Positions 1 to 6,820 are shown, numbered from the stretch's first letter. The stretch is DNA of 7,297 nt from an uncultured Peptococcaceae bacterium (GCA_937892995.1 CALBJS010000337.1:1-7297); one strand, 5' to 3'. The notes: generated by a model from the sequence alone, not told the origin. Numbers and translations: made by a program.

Positions 1-596
1 AGGAGTTAAAGAAAGAGCTCGAATCCATTCTGGGATTTTCGCCCCAGCATCATGCCATAGTCGACCTGGAGGCCTTCGCCAAGCTGGTTAATGCCGTAGG
101 GGGTGTGGAATTCGACGTGCCCCAGGATATGGACATGGATGATCCCACCCAAAATCTGCACATCCATCTGCGTAAAGGCAGGCAAATCCTGAACGGGGAC
201 AAGGCACTGCAGCTTGTCAGATTCAGAGGTTACCCGAGTGCCGATATCGGACGCATGGAAACCCAGCAGAAGTTCCTGAAGGCTTTGGCCAAGAAGCTGT
301 TAAAAACCTCTAACATCCCCAAAATCGGCAAATTTATGGATATCTTCCAGCAGGATGTGAAAACCGATCTGTCGCTGCGGGATCTGCAATGGTTTGCCCG
401 CCAGGCAATGGGGTTGAACCCGGAAACAGATCTTACGGTGCAAACTCTTCCTTATATCAAAGATGGCAACTACCAAGGACAAAATTACGTCTATCTGGCG
501 CCGGCAGAAGTGGTCAGCCTGGTGAACCGGACCATCAATCCCTATACGACTGATATCACTTTAGAGGATGTCAAGATTATCAGATTGGAGGATTAA
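1..596 (+). CDS. LCP (LytR-CpsA-Psr) family protein, 3' part (5' end outside window)
   Basis: The reading frame is open from base 3 to a TAA at 594-596 and gives about 197 C-terminal residues. No start is chosen because the frame is already open at the window edge; the GTG at 105 lies inside the conserved domain. Hallmarks of the LCP domain are visible: a 'VDLEAFAKLVNAVGGVEFDV' stretch, then 'GRQILNGDKALQLVRFRGY' and 'DIGRMETQQKFLKALAKKLL', carrying the arginines that in this family contact the pyrophosphate of polyprenyl-linked substrates. A 'VKTDLSLRDL' helix region follows. LCP enzymes are anchored by one N-terminal membrane helix (not visible here) and transfer undecaprenyl-linked teichoic acid or capsule-like polymers to peptidoglycan outside the cell. 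The frame stops shortly after the LCP domain, with no long C-terminal extension. Family assignment is firm; the polymer transferred cannot be told from this sequence. Confidence 0.9.
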   Translation, partial: ELKKELESILGFSPQHHAIVDLEAFAKLVNAVGGVEFDVPQDMDMDDPTQNLHIHLRKGRQILNGDKALQLVRFRGYPSADIGRMETQQKFLKALAKKLLKTSNIPKIGKFMDIFQQDVKTDLSLRDLQWFARQAMGLNPETDLTVQTLPYIKDGNYQGQNYVYLAPAEVVSLVNRTINPYTTDITLEDVKIIRLED

Positions 597-1999
597 GAAA
601 CCGATTGGAAAAGCCTTACTAATCTCTGCCAAAATGTCAGGGTTTGTTCTTTGGCTGCTGGCGGCTGTTTTTCTTCCGGGCGGGCTAAAGCGTCTGTTCT
701 CATAATAAATTGAACAGCCTGGATATGGGTGTTTTTTTTCGAAAGAAAGGAGACGGGCTTATAATCCTTATTGGCGGATTGAGACAGCATTTTCTGAATA
801 ATGCTATGCACATCGGAATCCAAGGACGATGTGCTGAGATTCATCTCATGGATGGCAGCGGAAAGTTCCCCCAGGCCGTTATCGATTTCCGGATAACTGC
901 CTGCTAAAGTATTAATCCCGTCCGTAACCTGACTAATTCCTGAATGGAACTGGGAATACCGGCCGGCAAGACTGTTTAGCCCGGCAGACAATTGCTCCAG
1001 TGCGGTGCTTTGGGTAAGATAACCGTTGGCCAAAGCCAGCACCTGAGGATCGGTCGAGGCTAAAAGCGTATTGGCAAGGTTTTTTAATTCCTCTGAATTC
1101 TTCAGAAGCTCCGCCAGCCCGCCGGCCGCTTGATTAATCGCCGCATAGACTTGTTCTGAAGAAGGGGGGAGATCTTTGGTGCGCCCGGCAAGATTCTCCA
1201 TTCCGCTCTTCCATTCGGAGGAGCCCTTTTTTAACTTTTGGGCACCGTCATCCAGCCGGCCAATTCCCCCGGATAATTTAGAAAGATTGCCGGTCATATT
1301 TTCTACGTCTCCCAAATTTAAATCGATGGACAGGTTAACGCCGTTGAACTGAATAGGAGCCATTTCAAAGTCACGGACATCTGCCTTGACGGTATATTTC
1401 TTTTCGGTGTTCGACAAATGGATAAACGTAATGCTTTTACTGGTTCCGGCATTGGCCATCATGGCACCTGGGGCTTCGATGTTGCTGCACTTTTCGGTAT
1501 CCAGGCTTAAGGCCATCTGCAAGGAATAGTTTTTAAAAAACTCCGGCCTTACCTTATCGTTTTTCTTAACCTCAATGGTCAGCTCCAAAGAACCGCTTTT
1601 TCCCAGCAGCGTACCGGCATCGATGGGCTGCTTGTCCAAGGTATAGGATATAGCGATCTTCCACGGTATCTCCCGGGAAACCGGATTCCCCTGATAATAG
1701 AATTTTCCGCCGGGCACGTTCACCGTAACCGTTTTGTCCGCATAATGAACCGGATCTTTGGTGGTCATGTTCCGCAGCGAACTGTAATCCCCGTAGTCGG
1801 TTATCAGACCCGGCTTACCCGTTTCAAATGAATTCACGGCGTAAATGCTGCCGACATCGCCATAAGGCTTCAGAACGACGTAAATGGCTTCTTCTTTTGG
1901 TGAAGTCAAATCGTAGGCCAACGAAGCCGGCGTTGTTATTCCCAAAACCAACAAGACGGTAGTGAAGCAAACGATTAAGTTTCTGGATTTCTTCATCAT
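593..1999 (-). CDS. Secreted YhgE-like heptad-repeat protein (xxxLxxG type), partner of the MMPL transporter
   Basis: This is a 468-residue protein if translation starts at the ATG at 1999-1997. That start is chosen because AGAAAGG lies about 7 bases upstream and it gives a clean signal peptide. The frame extends upstream to an ATG at 2041, but that start would overlap the preceding gene and add 14 residues before the signal. A second ATG follows directly. Residues 1-28 form a signal peptide (Lys-Lys-Ser-Arg, a hydrophobic core, then a probable cut after ASLA). Residues 29-240 are a mostly beta-looking domain. Residues about 242-273 and 339-386 carry glycines every 6-8 positions within leucine-rich segments ('LDDGAQKLKKG', 'HSGISQVTDGINTLAG'), the heptad pattern of YhgE/Pip-type proteins. 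Near the C-terminus come 'AVQFIMRTDAL' and a short amphipathic tail. The C-terminal membrane domain of true YhgE is absent, so it is probably extracellular or membrane-surface bound. It starts 2 bases after the MMPL stop. Exact function is unknown. Confidence 0.85.
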   Translation of the reverse strand: MMKKSRNLIVCFTTVLLVLGITTPASLAYDLTSPKEEAIYVVLKPYGDVGSIYAVNSFETGKPGLITDYGDYSSLRNMTTKDPVHYADKTVTVNVPGGKFYYQGNPVSREIPWKIAISYTLDKQPIDAGTLLGKSGSLELTIEVKKNDKVRPEFFKNYSLQMALSLDTEKCSNIEAPGAMMANAGTSKSITFIHLSNTEKKYTVKADVRDFEMAPIQFNGVNLSIDLNLGDVENMTGNLSKLSGGIGRLDDGAQKLKKGSSEWKSGMENLAGRTKDLPPSSEQVYAAINQAAGGLAELLKNSEELKNLANTLLASTDPQVLALANGYLTQSTALEQLSAGLNSLAGRYSQFHSGISQVTDGINTLAGSYPEIDNGLGELSAAIHEMNLSTSSLDSDVHSIIQKMLSQSANKDYKPVSFLSKKNTHIQAVQFIMRTDALARPEEKQPPAAKEQTLTFWQRLVRLFQSVS

Positions 2000-2001
2000 T
2001 T

Positions 2002-4074
2002 TCACGCCTTTCTTTCCGGATGATAGAAATGTAAGCCCCAAGTTGTTTTCGGCAAGACAGAATCACTGAAATAGAGCAGGGCAGGGAGGAAGAAAAGTAC
2101 CATTCCCGCCGATAAAGCAGCGCCCCTTCCGATCAGAATCCCGAATTCTCCAACTACGCCGTTGGTGGAGATAATTCCCAGGACGAAGCCGGCTGTTGTC
2201 AAAATACCGGCTGAGGTCAGGATGGATGCGGTCGTATCGGAAACGGTCCGGATAATGGCTGCCCGTTTTTCTAAATTTTCTCTGTTCTCGATATAGCGGT
2301 TAGCGAATAAAATCGCATAATCTACGGTCGCCCCAAGCTGTACCGAGCTGATAATCATAAAGCCGATATAGGCCATGCTGCTGCCGGTAAAATAGGGAAC
2401 CGCCAGGTTAAGCCAAATTGAGGTCTCTATGGTTAAAAGCAAAATAAGCGGAATAGAAAGCGATCGAAAGGTTAAGAAAATAATCAGACCTATCCCGAGA
2501 ATACTGACGAATGTGACGGTTTGATTATCGGTTGTTACCGTTTGCTTCATATCGTAGACGTTTACGCTTCCGCCCGTAAAATAATAGGAATCATTATAAT
2601 GTCTTTGGGCTGTCGAACGGATTTTTTCCACTGCTTGAAAGGCGGCTTCGCTTTCTTGGGCAGTGTTTACGGTTAAAATGATCCGGCTGTAGCCTTTGGA
2701 CACCAACTGCTCCAGGGAGCTGCCCGGGATAAATTCCTGCGGAATGGTAGTTCCTACGGATTCCGCATAGGACACAATGGACGATATCTCCGGTAGTCGA
2801 TGCAGATCGTCGATCAATTCCTTTTCGGTCACGATTTTATGGGAAGGAACAAGCAAAACCATTTGGTTGGCTTTGCCAAACAAGGTATCAATCTCATGTT
2901 CTTCTTTCCAGGCCTGCGAGGTTTCATCACTGGACATCGCGGAGGAGCCGTAGATAAAGGTATTGTGCTGCTGAGCCAAATAGGAGGGAACGATCACGGC
3001 GGCAACCATGATTAAAACCGGAAGGAAAAGCCTTGACACGACTTTTCCGAAGCCCTGAAAGGACGGCAGGAACGAACGGTGACGGGTCTTATCGATTATC
3101 TTATAAGTGAAAACAGTCAGAACAGGCAGTAAGAAAATGACAGACAATAAACTGAAACAAATGCCCTTAGCCAGGACTATCCCCATATCCGGCCCCAATT
3201 TGAAACGCATGAACAGCAGGGCTGTAAAACCTATAATCGTTGTTAAGCCGCTCGCCAGGATAGGAGAAAAAGCTTTCTCCATCGCCTTGACCATGGCATT
3301 TTTCACAGCAAGACCCTCGGCTCTGTATTCAGCAAAACGATGGAGCAAAAATATGGAATAATCCATGGATACGGCAAGCTGCAAAATAGAGGACGTCGCC
3401 ATGGTAATAAACGAAATCTCCCCCAACAGGATATTCGTACCGTTGTTAATTAAGATGGCAATACCAATGGCTAACAAAAATAAGACCGGTTCAAACCAGG
3501 AGCTGGTCGTAACCAGCAAAATAAAGAGGATAATCGGAATCAGGAACATCATAATCGCGCTTACTTCTTTGCCTGTTGTTTCCTGGGTAGCACTGATATT
3601 GGCCGCATCACCCGCCAGCACACCTTGAGCACCGCTCAAATTTCGTATTTCGCCAACCGTCTTTTCAATTTTTTCCGAATGTACCGATACAACAAATAAG
3701 GCGTTTCGATCTTTGTACCAGGAGTGCAGGGTCTTTTCATCCATGGTTTCCAGCGGCTGATGGATATTGACCGCATCATCAAGCCACGTTATTTCCAGAA
3801 CCCCATCGAGTTCAGAAATCCGCTGTTTATACTCCAAAGCCGCCGGTACGTCCACATCTTTGATCATCACCCTTAGATTAGGCGGCGCTTTGGCAAAAGC
3901 TTCATTCATGACGTCAAGGGCCACGGTGGACGGCGAATCCTCAGGCAGATAATCCATAAGCTGATAGTTGACCTTGACGCCTTTCGCCAAGAAGACTGAA
4001 AGAACAGTCAAGGCCAAAAAAGAAATTAATACCAGGTTTTTATGCTTTAGGATCCTCTGTGCCAACCAGTGCAT
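2002..4074 (-). CDS. MMPL/RND-family membrane transporter
   Basis: A 690-residue protein is predicted from the ATG at 4074-4072, which has AGGAG 10 bases upstream. The open frame runs on to 4209, but those 45 residues come from AT-rich leader sequence and lack a ribosome binding site. The layout is the classical duplicated MMPL/RND fold. One helix (about 13-30) is followed by an extracellular domain opening with 'NYQLMDYLPEDSPS' (to about 169), then five helices (about 173-325). A seventh helix (about 348-365) leads into a second extracellular domain, and five more helices end the protein. Helix 4 carries 'AVSMDYSIFLLHRFAEYR' (Asp238-Tyr239) and its counterpart in the second half is 'LGATVDYAILFANRY' (Asp585-Tyr586). 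These are the Asp-Tyr pairs tied to proton coupling in MmpL/RND pumps. Length is normal for Gram-positive MMPL proteins. The substrate is unknown; lipids, lipid-linked envelope material or hydrophobic compounds are typical. It is first gene of a two-gene operon with the heptad-repeat protein. Confidence 0.93.
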   Translation of the reverse strand: MHWLAQRILKHKNLVLISFLALTVLSVFLAKGVKVNYQLMDYLPEDSPSTVALDVMNEAFAKAPPNLRVMIKDVDVPAALEYKQRISELDGVLEITWLDDAVNIHQPLETMDEKTLHSWYKDRNALFVVSVHSEKIEKTVGEIRNLSGAQGVLAGDAANISATQETTGKEVSAIMMFLIPIILFILLVTTSSWFEPVLFLLAIGIAILINNGTNILLGEISFITMATSSILQLAVSMDYSIFLLHRFAEYRAEGLAVKNAMVKAMEKAFSPILASGLTTIIGFTALLFMRFKLGPDMGIVLAKGICFSLLSVIFLLPVLTVFTYKIIDKTRHRSFLPSFQGFGKVVSRLFLPVLIMVAAVIVPSYLAQQHNTFIYGSSAMSSDETSQAWKEEHEIDTLFGKANQMVLLVPSHKIVTEKELIDDLHRLPEISSIVSYAESVGTTIPQEFIPGSSLEQLVSKGYSRIILTVNTAQESEAAFQAVEKIRSTAQRHYNDSYYFTGGSVNVYDMKQTVTTDNQTVTFVSILGIGLIIFLTFRSLSIPLILLLTIETSIWLNLAVPYFTGSSMAYIGFMIISSVQLGATVDYAILFANRYIENRENLEKRAAIIRTVSDTTASILTSAGILTTAGFVLGIISTNGVVGEFGILIGRGAALSAGMVLFFLPALLYFSDSVLPKTTWGLHFYHPERKA

Positions 4075-4192
4075 AGCAATGTCACTCCTACTATCGGTAT
4101 GATTTAAATATAACCATATTAAAATAATATTATTAAAAAGAATCTGTGACTCATTAAAGATACGGAAAATACCATAGTAAAACATATTTTGA
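4075..4192 (-). promoter_or_regulatory. Leader/promoter region of the MMPL operon
   Basis: This short, AT-rich stretch sits immediately upstream of the MMPL start. It contains the AGGAG ribosome binding site (reverse strand of about 4085-4089) and several short palindromes: ATTTAAAT at 4102-4109, AATAT-AACC-ATATT at 4107-4120, and the perfect 12-base AATAATATTATT at 4123-4134. These could form a regulator operator, since MMPL genes are often controlled by TetR-type repressors. No such repressor gene is in the window, and AT-only palindromes arise easily by chance. No convincing -35/-10 pair was found by eye. Confidence 0.35.
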
Positions 4193-4276
4193 CACCAGCA
4201 ACGGAGCACTTTCAGGGGTAAAACAAGAATCTATCAGCATTGTTCGGAAAAGAAATTTTATATTTTACCAGCACTA

Positions 4277-4609
4277 AGGGCTGATGGCCTTGCCTATCAT
4301 TTTGCCAGAGAGGCTGTAAATAATTTTAAGAGCAAAAAACAGGGAGAAGGCTACTTTTCGGTTGGCTACCGGACCGGAGAACACGATGAAAAGTTGATAA
4401 ACGCCTTGTGTTACTCGATATCTGTTTTGGTAAACGGCTGGACAGAGAGACAAAGGGAGTCTGTTTGGAAAATAATGGAGTTTGCCGAACAGCAAAATAA
4501 GGTTGCTTGGGAACTGGGCTTAAATCCTTCAACGGTGACTAGGCGTCTTCAGGCGGCCAGTTATGATTATTATCGTTATCTTGCCGGGCTTTGGTATGTT
4601 ATCAACTAG
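4277..4609 (+). pseudogene. SatD-family protein remnant, C-terminal part only
   Basis: The frame is open from 4193 to a TAG at 4607-4609, but recognisable similarity starts near 4277. There 'RADGLAYHFAREAV' matches the SatD-type 'GADGxAYHxAREA' segment as I recall it. Next come 'DEKLINALCYSISVLVNGW', 'TERQRESVW' and a C-terminal helix-turn-helix, 'VAWELGLNPSTVTRRLQAAS', which resembles sigma region 4 or other small HTH domains. Full SatD-like proteins are around 200-230 residues; here the N-terminal half or more is missing and there is no start codon with a ribosome binding site. The only internal starts in frame, such as the TTG at 4394, would give a 71-residue stub. SatD is named from the acid-tolerance sat locus of streptococci and its biochemical role is not established. 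This is read as a broken gene. A short expressed HTH protein cannot be ruled out. Confidence 0.65.
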
Positions 4610-4883
4610 CCTTAAATATTAGGGAAAAAGTGCTGGGAAACAATAATCCGGATACGGCCGCCCTCTACGGTGATATGGGAAATATTTATTATGCCAAGTC
4701 GGATTACGAAAGCCTTATATTTGTTCCAAAAAGGTCTGGTTGTTGTTGAAAAATCTCTTGGCGAAAACACGAGAGAAAAAACAGATTTACCAGAGAATTG
4801 CAGATATCTATCAATAACAAAACAATCTGGAAAAGACTATGGAGCATATGCACAAGGTAGTCGGGAGGGGAAACGAGAAATAA
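4606..4883 (+). pseudogene. Kinesin-light-chain-type TPR protein fragment, frameshifted and interrupted
   Basis: Reading in three successive frames restores about two 42-residue tetratricopeptide units. Frame 1 (4606-4710) gives 'ALNIREKVLG', 'NPDTAALYGDMGNIYYAKSD' and 'YE'. Around 4708-4711 the frame jumps to frame 2, giving 'KALYLFQKGLVVVEKSLGEN' and 'TREKTDL' up to 4789. At 4790 it jumps again to frame 3 with 'QRIADIYQ', a TAA at 4815-4817, then 'QNNLEKTMEHMHKVVGRGN' and a stop at 4881-4883. Both jumps are explained by loss of two bases (the first in an A-run), and the TAA falls where a sense codon is expected between helices of a TPR. The 'REKVLGxNxPDTA' repeat signature is typical of bacterial kinesin-light-chain-like TPR proteins, which act as protein-interaction scaffolds. 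Start, upstream repeats and any effector domain are absent, so no function remains. Confidence 0.75.
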
Positions 4884-5009
4884 GCAAGTTGCATATACTT
4901 TGGCAATTAATGATAGGATTGCATTATTACGTAGAACTTGATTCCGATGGATTTCCTCAAGGTCATGTTTGTTTACTGATTTGAAAGCCAGCATGTCAGT
5001 GTGTTTTTT

Positions 5010-5038
5010 TTGACTATTAAATTAATACTTACAATGAT
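5010..5038 (+). promoter_or_regulatory. Candidate sigma-A promoter upstream of the acyl-CoA synthetase gene
   Basis: TTGACT at 5010-5015 is a good -35 (5 of 6 consensus bases). With a 17-base spacer the -10 would be AATGAT at 5033-5038 (4 of 6). TACAAT at 5030-5035 matches better, but the spacer would be only 14 bases. Transcription from here would leave a leader of about 120 bases before the start codon. Assigned by eye only. Confidence 0.35.
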
Positions 5039-5103
5039 AAAGTAATAGATAAAAGTGAAATATGAGATTAAAGGAAGGAATATGGTGCAAAATTGTAGAA
5101 TAA

Positions 5104-5109
5104 TATAAT
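5104..5109 (+). promoter_or_regulatory. Perfect TATAAT -10 box candidate for the acyl-CoA synthetase gene
   Basis: TATAAT lies 58 bases before the ATG and would start a transcript near 5116 with a leader of about 50 bases. No reasonable -35 is present 16-18 bases upstream and there is no extended -10 TG. It therefore either needs an activator or is a chance match in AT-rich DNA. It is an alternative to the candidate at 5010-5038. Confidence 0.3.
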
Positions 5110-5128
5110 CTTAATCATTTAATTTTAG

Positions 5129-5149
5129 TTTATGCCCCATGGGCATGAA
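5129..5149 (+). promoter_or_regulatory. Hairpin/palindrome just upstream of the acyl-CoA synthetase ribosome binding site
   Basis: ATGCCC (5132-5137) and GGGCAT (5141-5146) form a perfect 6-base inverted repeat around a 3-base CAT loop. In RNA it extends to 9 pairs with U5131-G5147, U5130-A5148 and U5129-A5149. It is a GC-rich island in otherwise AT-rich DNA. It could be a DNA operator or an RNA hairpin. The right arm can also pair with the start-codon region (see findings). Confidence 0.45.
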
Positions 5150-5153
5150 GTTT

Positions 5154-5159
5154 AGGAGG
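5154..5159 (+). promoter_or_regulatory. Ribosome binding site of the acyl-CoA synthetase gene
   Basis: A consensus AGGAGG lies 8 bases before the ATG at 5168 and fixes the start codon. It would sit in the loop of the alternative stem formed between 5139-5146 and 5168-5175. Confidence 0.85.
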
Positions 5160-5167
5160 AACGGGAA

Positions 5168-6802
5168 ATGCCCATCACGGAAATACTATCGCATAATGCC
5201 GAGATGTTTGGTCAGGATATTAGCCTGATAGAAATTAACCCGGGGTTACAAGAGAAGAGTAATATCACGTGGCGTGAGTACGAGTTGATAGAAACCAATC
5301 CGGCAAAAGAATATCGGCAAGAAATGACATGGCGTGAGTTCGACGACAAAGCGAATCGGGTTGCCAATCTTTTGCTGAGCAGAAATATAAAAAAAGGAGA
5401 CAAGGTTTCCATACTGTTGATGAACTGCCTGGAATGGCTGCCTATTTACTTCGGAATTCTGAAAACTGGAGCAATAGCTGTGCCCTTAAACTTCCGCTAT
5501 ACAGCTGAGGAAATAAAATATTGTCTGAAGTTATCGGAAACCAAAGCTTTGATTTTCGGGCCGGAATTCATCGGTCGTTTGGAAACCATTTGCGAACTGA
5601 TTCCTAATGTAAAGACCCTTTTTTTCACGGGAGAAAATTGCCCTTTTTTTGCTGAAAGTTATGATCGTCTTGCGAAAAATTGTTCTTCTGAAGCACCGCA
5701 TATTAAACTTACGGACGAAGACGATTCGGCAATATATTTTTCCTCGGGAACTACAGGATTTCCAAAAGCGATTCTGCATACGCACGGGAGCCTAATGTCA
5801 GCTTGTTACACGGAAAATAAACACCACGGTCAAAAGCGAGAAGACAATTTTCTATGCATTCCACCGCTGTATCATACCGGTGCCAAAATGCATTGGTTCG
5901 GCAGTTTATTAGTGGGGAGTAAGGCTGTATTGCTTCGAGGAGTAAAACCCGAGTGGATACTCAAAGCGGTTTCCGAAGAAAAAGCTACAATAGTCTGGCT
6001 TTTGGTTCCTTGGGCACAGGACATTCTGGACGCCATTGAAAGAGGAGATGTAAAGCTGGAAGATTATGAGCTTGCCCAGTGGAGGCTTATGCATATCGGT
6101 GCCCAGCCGGTTCCTCCCAGCCTAATTCATCGCTGGAAAAAATATTTTCCCGAACATCTTTATGATACGAATTACGGTCTGAGCGAATCTATCGGACCCG
6201 GCTGTGTCCATTTAGGTACGGAAAATATTCACAAAGTCGGAGCGATCGGAAAACCCGGTTTTAACTGGGAAATCATGATTACCGACGAATCTGGTTGCCC
6301 GGTAACCCAGGGAATGGTCGGGGAACTGGCTGTAAAAGGTCCGGGCGTGATGAAATGTTACTACAATGACCCGGAAGCGACGGCGGCCGTGCTCAAAGAC
6401 GGCTGGCTTTTTACTGGTGATGTGGCTCGAATGGATGAAGACGGCTTTATTTATTTGGTTGACCGGAAGAAAGATGTGATTATAAGTGGCGGAGAGAATC
6501 TATATCCTGTACAGATCGAGGATTTTCTGCGCAGGCATGAGACGATCAAGGATGTCGCTGTAATTGGTTTGCCAGACCAGCGTTTGGGTGAAATCGCCGC
6601 TGCAATTATAGAGCTAAAGCCAGGTTATAAATGTACCGAAGAAGAAATAAGGGCATTCTGCTCTTCCATGCCGCGCTACAAACGCCCGCGTAGAATTTTC
6701 TTTGATGAAGTGCCACGCAATCCTACTGGAAAGATTGAAAAACCACGTTTGAGGGATAAATACTGCGGGACAAGCTTAGTGTCGGCTCAAATCGAAAGCT
6801 AA
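5168..6802 (+). CDS. AMP-forming acyl-CoA synthetase (fatty/aromatic acid-CoA ligase family)
   Basis: This complete 544-residue enzyme of the ANL superfamily would activate a carboxylic acid with ATP to an acyl-adenylate, then transfer it to CoA. All core motifs are present. The phosphate loop 'SSGTTGFPK' lies at 192-200 and 'YGLSES' at 336-341, with Glu340 the usual magnesium ligand. 'TGD' at 416-418 has the ribose-binding Asp418. The hinge 'DRKKDVIISGGENLYP' starts at 432, and 'NPTGKIEK' carries the catalytic Lys522. The start is fixed by AGGAGG 8 bases upstream. The chain is likely cytoplasmic, with no signal or membrane segment. Residues 20-39 and 40-59 are a degenerate tandem duplication of 'LIEINP...TWRE', which adds about 20 residues before the normal N-terminal domain. 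The gene stands alone with its own leader and terminator, so there is no operon partner to indicate the substrate. Medium- or long-chain fatty acids or aryl acids are all possible. Confidence 0.93.
   Translation: MPITEILSHNAEMFGQDISLIEINPGLQEKSNITWREYELIETNPAKEYRQEMTWREFDDKANRVANLLLSRNIKKGDKVSILLMNCLEWLPIYFGILKTGAIAVPLNFRYTAEEIKYCLKLSETKALIFGPEFIGRLETICELIPNVKTLFFTGENCPFFAESYDRLAKNCSSEAPHIKLTDEDDSAIYFSSGTTGFPKAILHTHGSLMSACYTENKHHGQKREDNFLCIPPLYHTGAKMHWFGSLLVGSKAVLLRGVKPEWILKAVSEEKATIVWLLVPWAQDILDAIERGDVKLEDYELAQWRLMHIGAQPVPPSLIHRWKKYFPEHLYDTNYGLSESIGPGCVHLGTENIHKVGAIGKPGFNWEIMITDESGCPVTQGMVGELAVKGPGVMKCYYNDPEATAAVLKDGWLFTGDVARMDEDGFIYLVDRKKDVIISGGENLYPVQIEDFLRRHETIKDVAVIGLPDQRLGEIAAAIIELKPGYKCTEEEIRAFCSSMPRYKRPRRIFFDEVPRNPTGKIEKPRLRDKYCGTSLVSAQIES
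5225..5344 (+). repeat. Degenerate 60-bp tandem duplication inside the acyl-CoA synthetase gene
   Basis: Unit 1 (5225-5284) and unit 2 (5285-5344) align without gaps, with 38 of 60 bases identical by hand count. Identity is highest at the ends: TGATAGAAA at the left and TGGCGTGAGT at the right. They encode residues 20-39 and 40-59, both of the form LIE-x-NP...TWRE. The reading frame is kept. Confidence 0.75.
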
Positions 6803-6820
6803 AACACAGAAAGTAATTTT

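Noticed and set aside
732..739. A8 run (minus strand) in the heptad gene as a programmed frameshift or slippage site
   Set aside because: The zero-frame tail continues with family-like residues ('AVQFIMRTDAL'), one shifted frame stops quickly and the other gives an unrecognisable sequence.
2000..2041. Upstream ATG at 2041 as the start of the heptad-repeat protein
   Set aside because: It would overlap the end of the MMPL gene and put 14 polar residues before the signal peptide. The ATG at 1999 has a well-spaced AGAAAGG and gives a normal signal peptide.
4189..4194. TTGACA as a plus-strand -35 box
   Set aside because: No -10-like sequence lies 16-18 bases downstream, and the only thing it could drive is the SatD remnant.
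4075..4209. A 45-residue N-terminal extension of the MMPL protein
   Set aside because: It is encoded by AT-rich leader DNA, lacks a ribosome binding site and is unlike MMPL N-termini. The ATG at 4074 has AGGAG upstream and opens with a typical 'HWLAQRILKHKNLVL' start.
4274..4532. Two minus-strand open frames of about 70 codons
   Set aside because: Both are antisense shadows of the SatD-like remnant, overlap each other in different frames and show no family features.
4670..4984. A 104-codon plus-strand frame as an intact gene
   Set aside because: Only its first ~40 codons match the TPR pattern, and the signal begins upstream in another frame and continues downstream in a third. The ORF is a by-product of two frameshifts.
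4704..4994. Minus-strand open frame of 96 codons
   Set aside because: It runs antisense across the TPR remnant, has no ribosome binding site and no recognisable motif; the plus-strand TPR pattern explains this DNA better.
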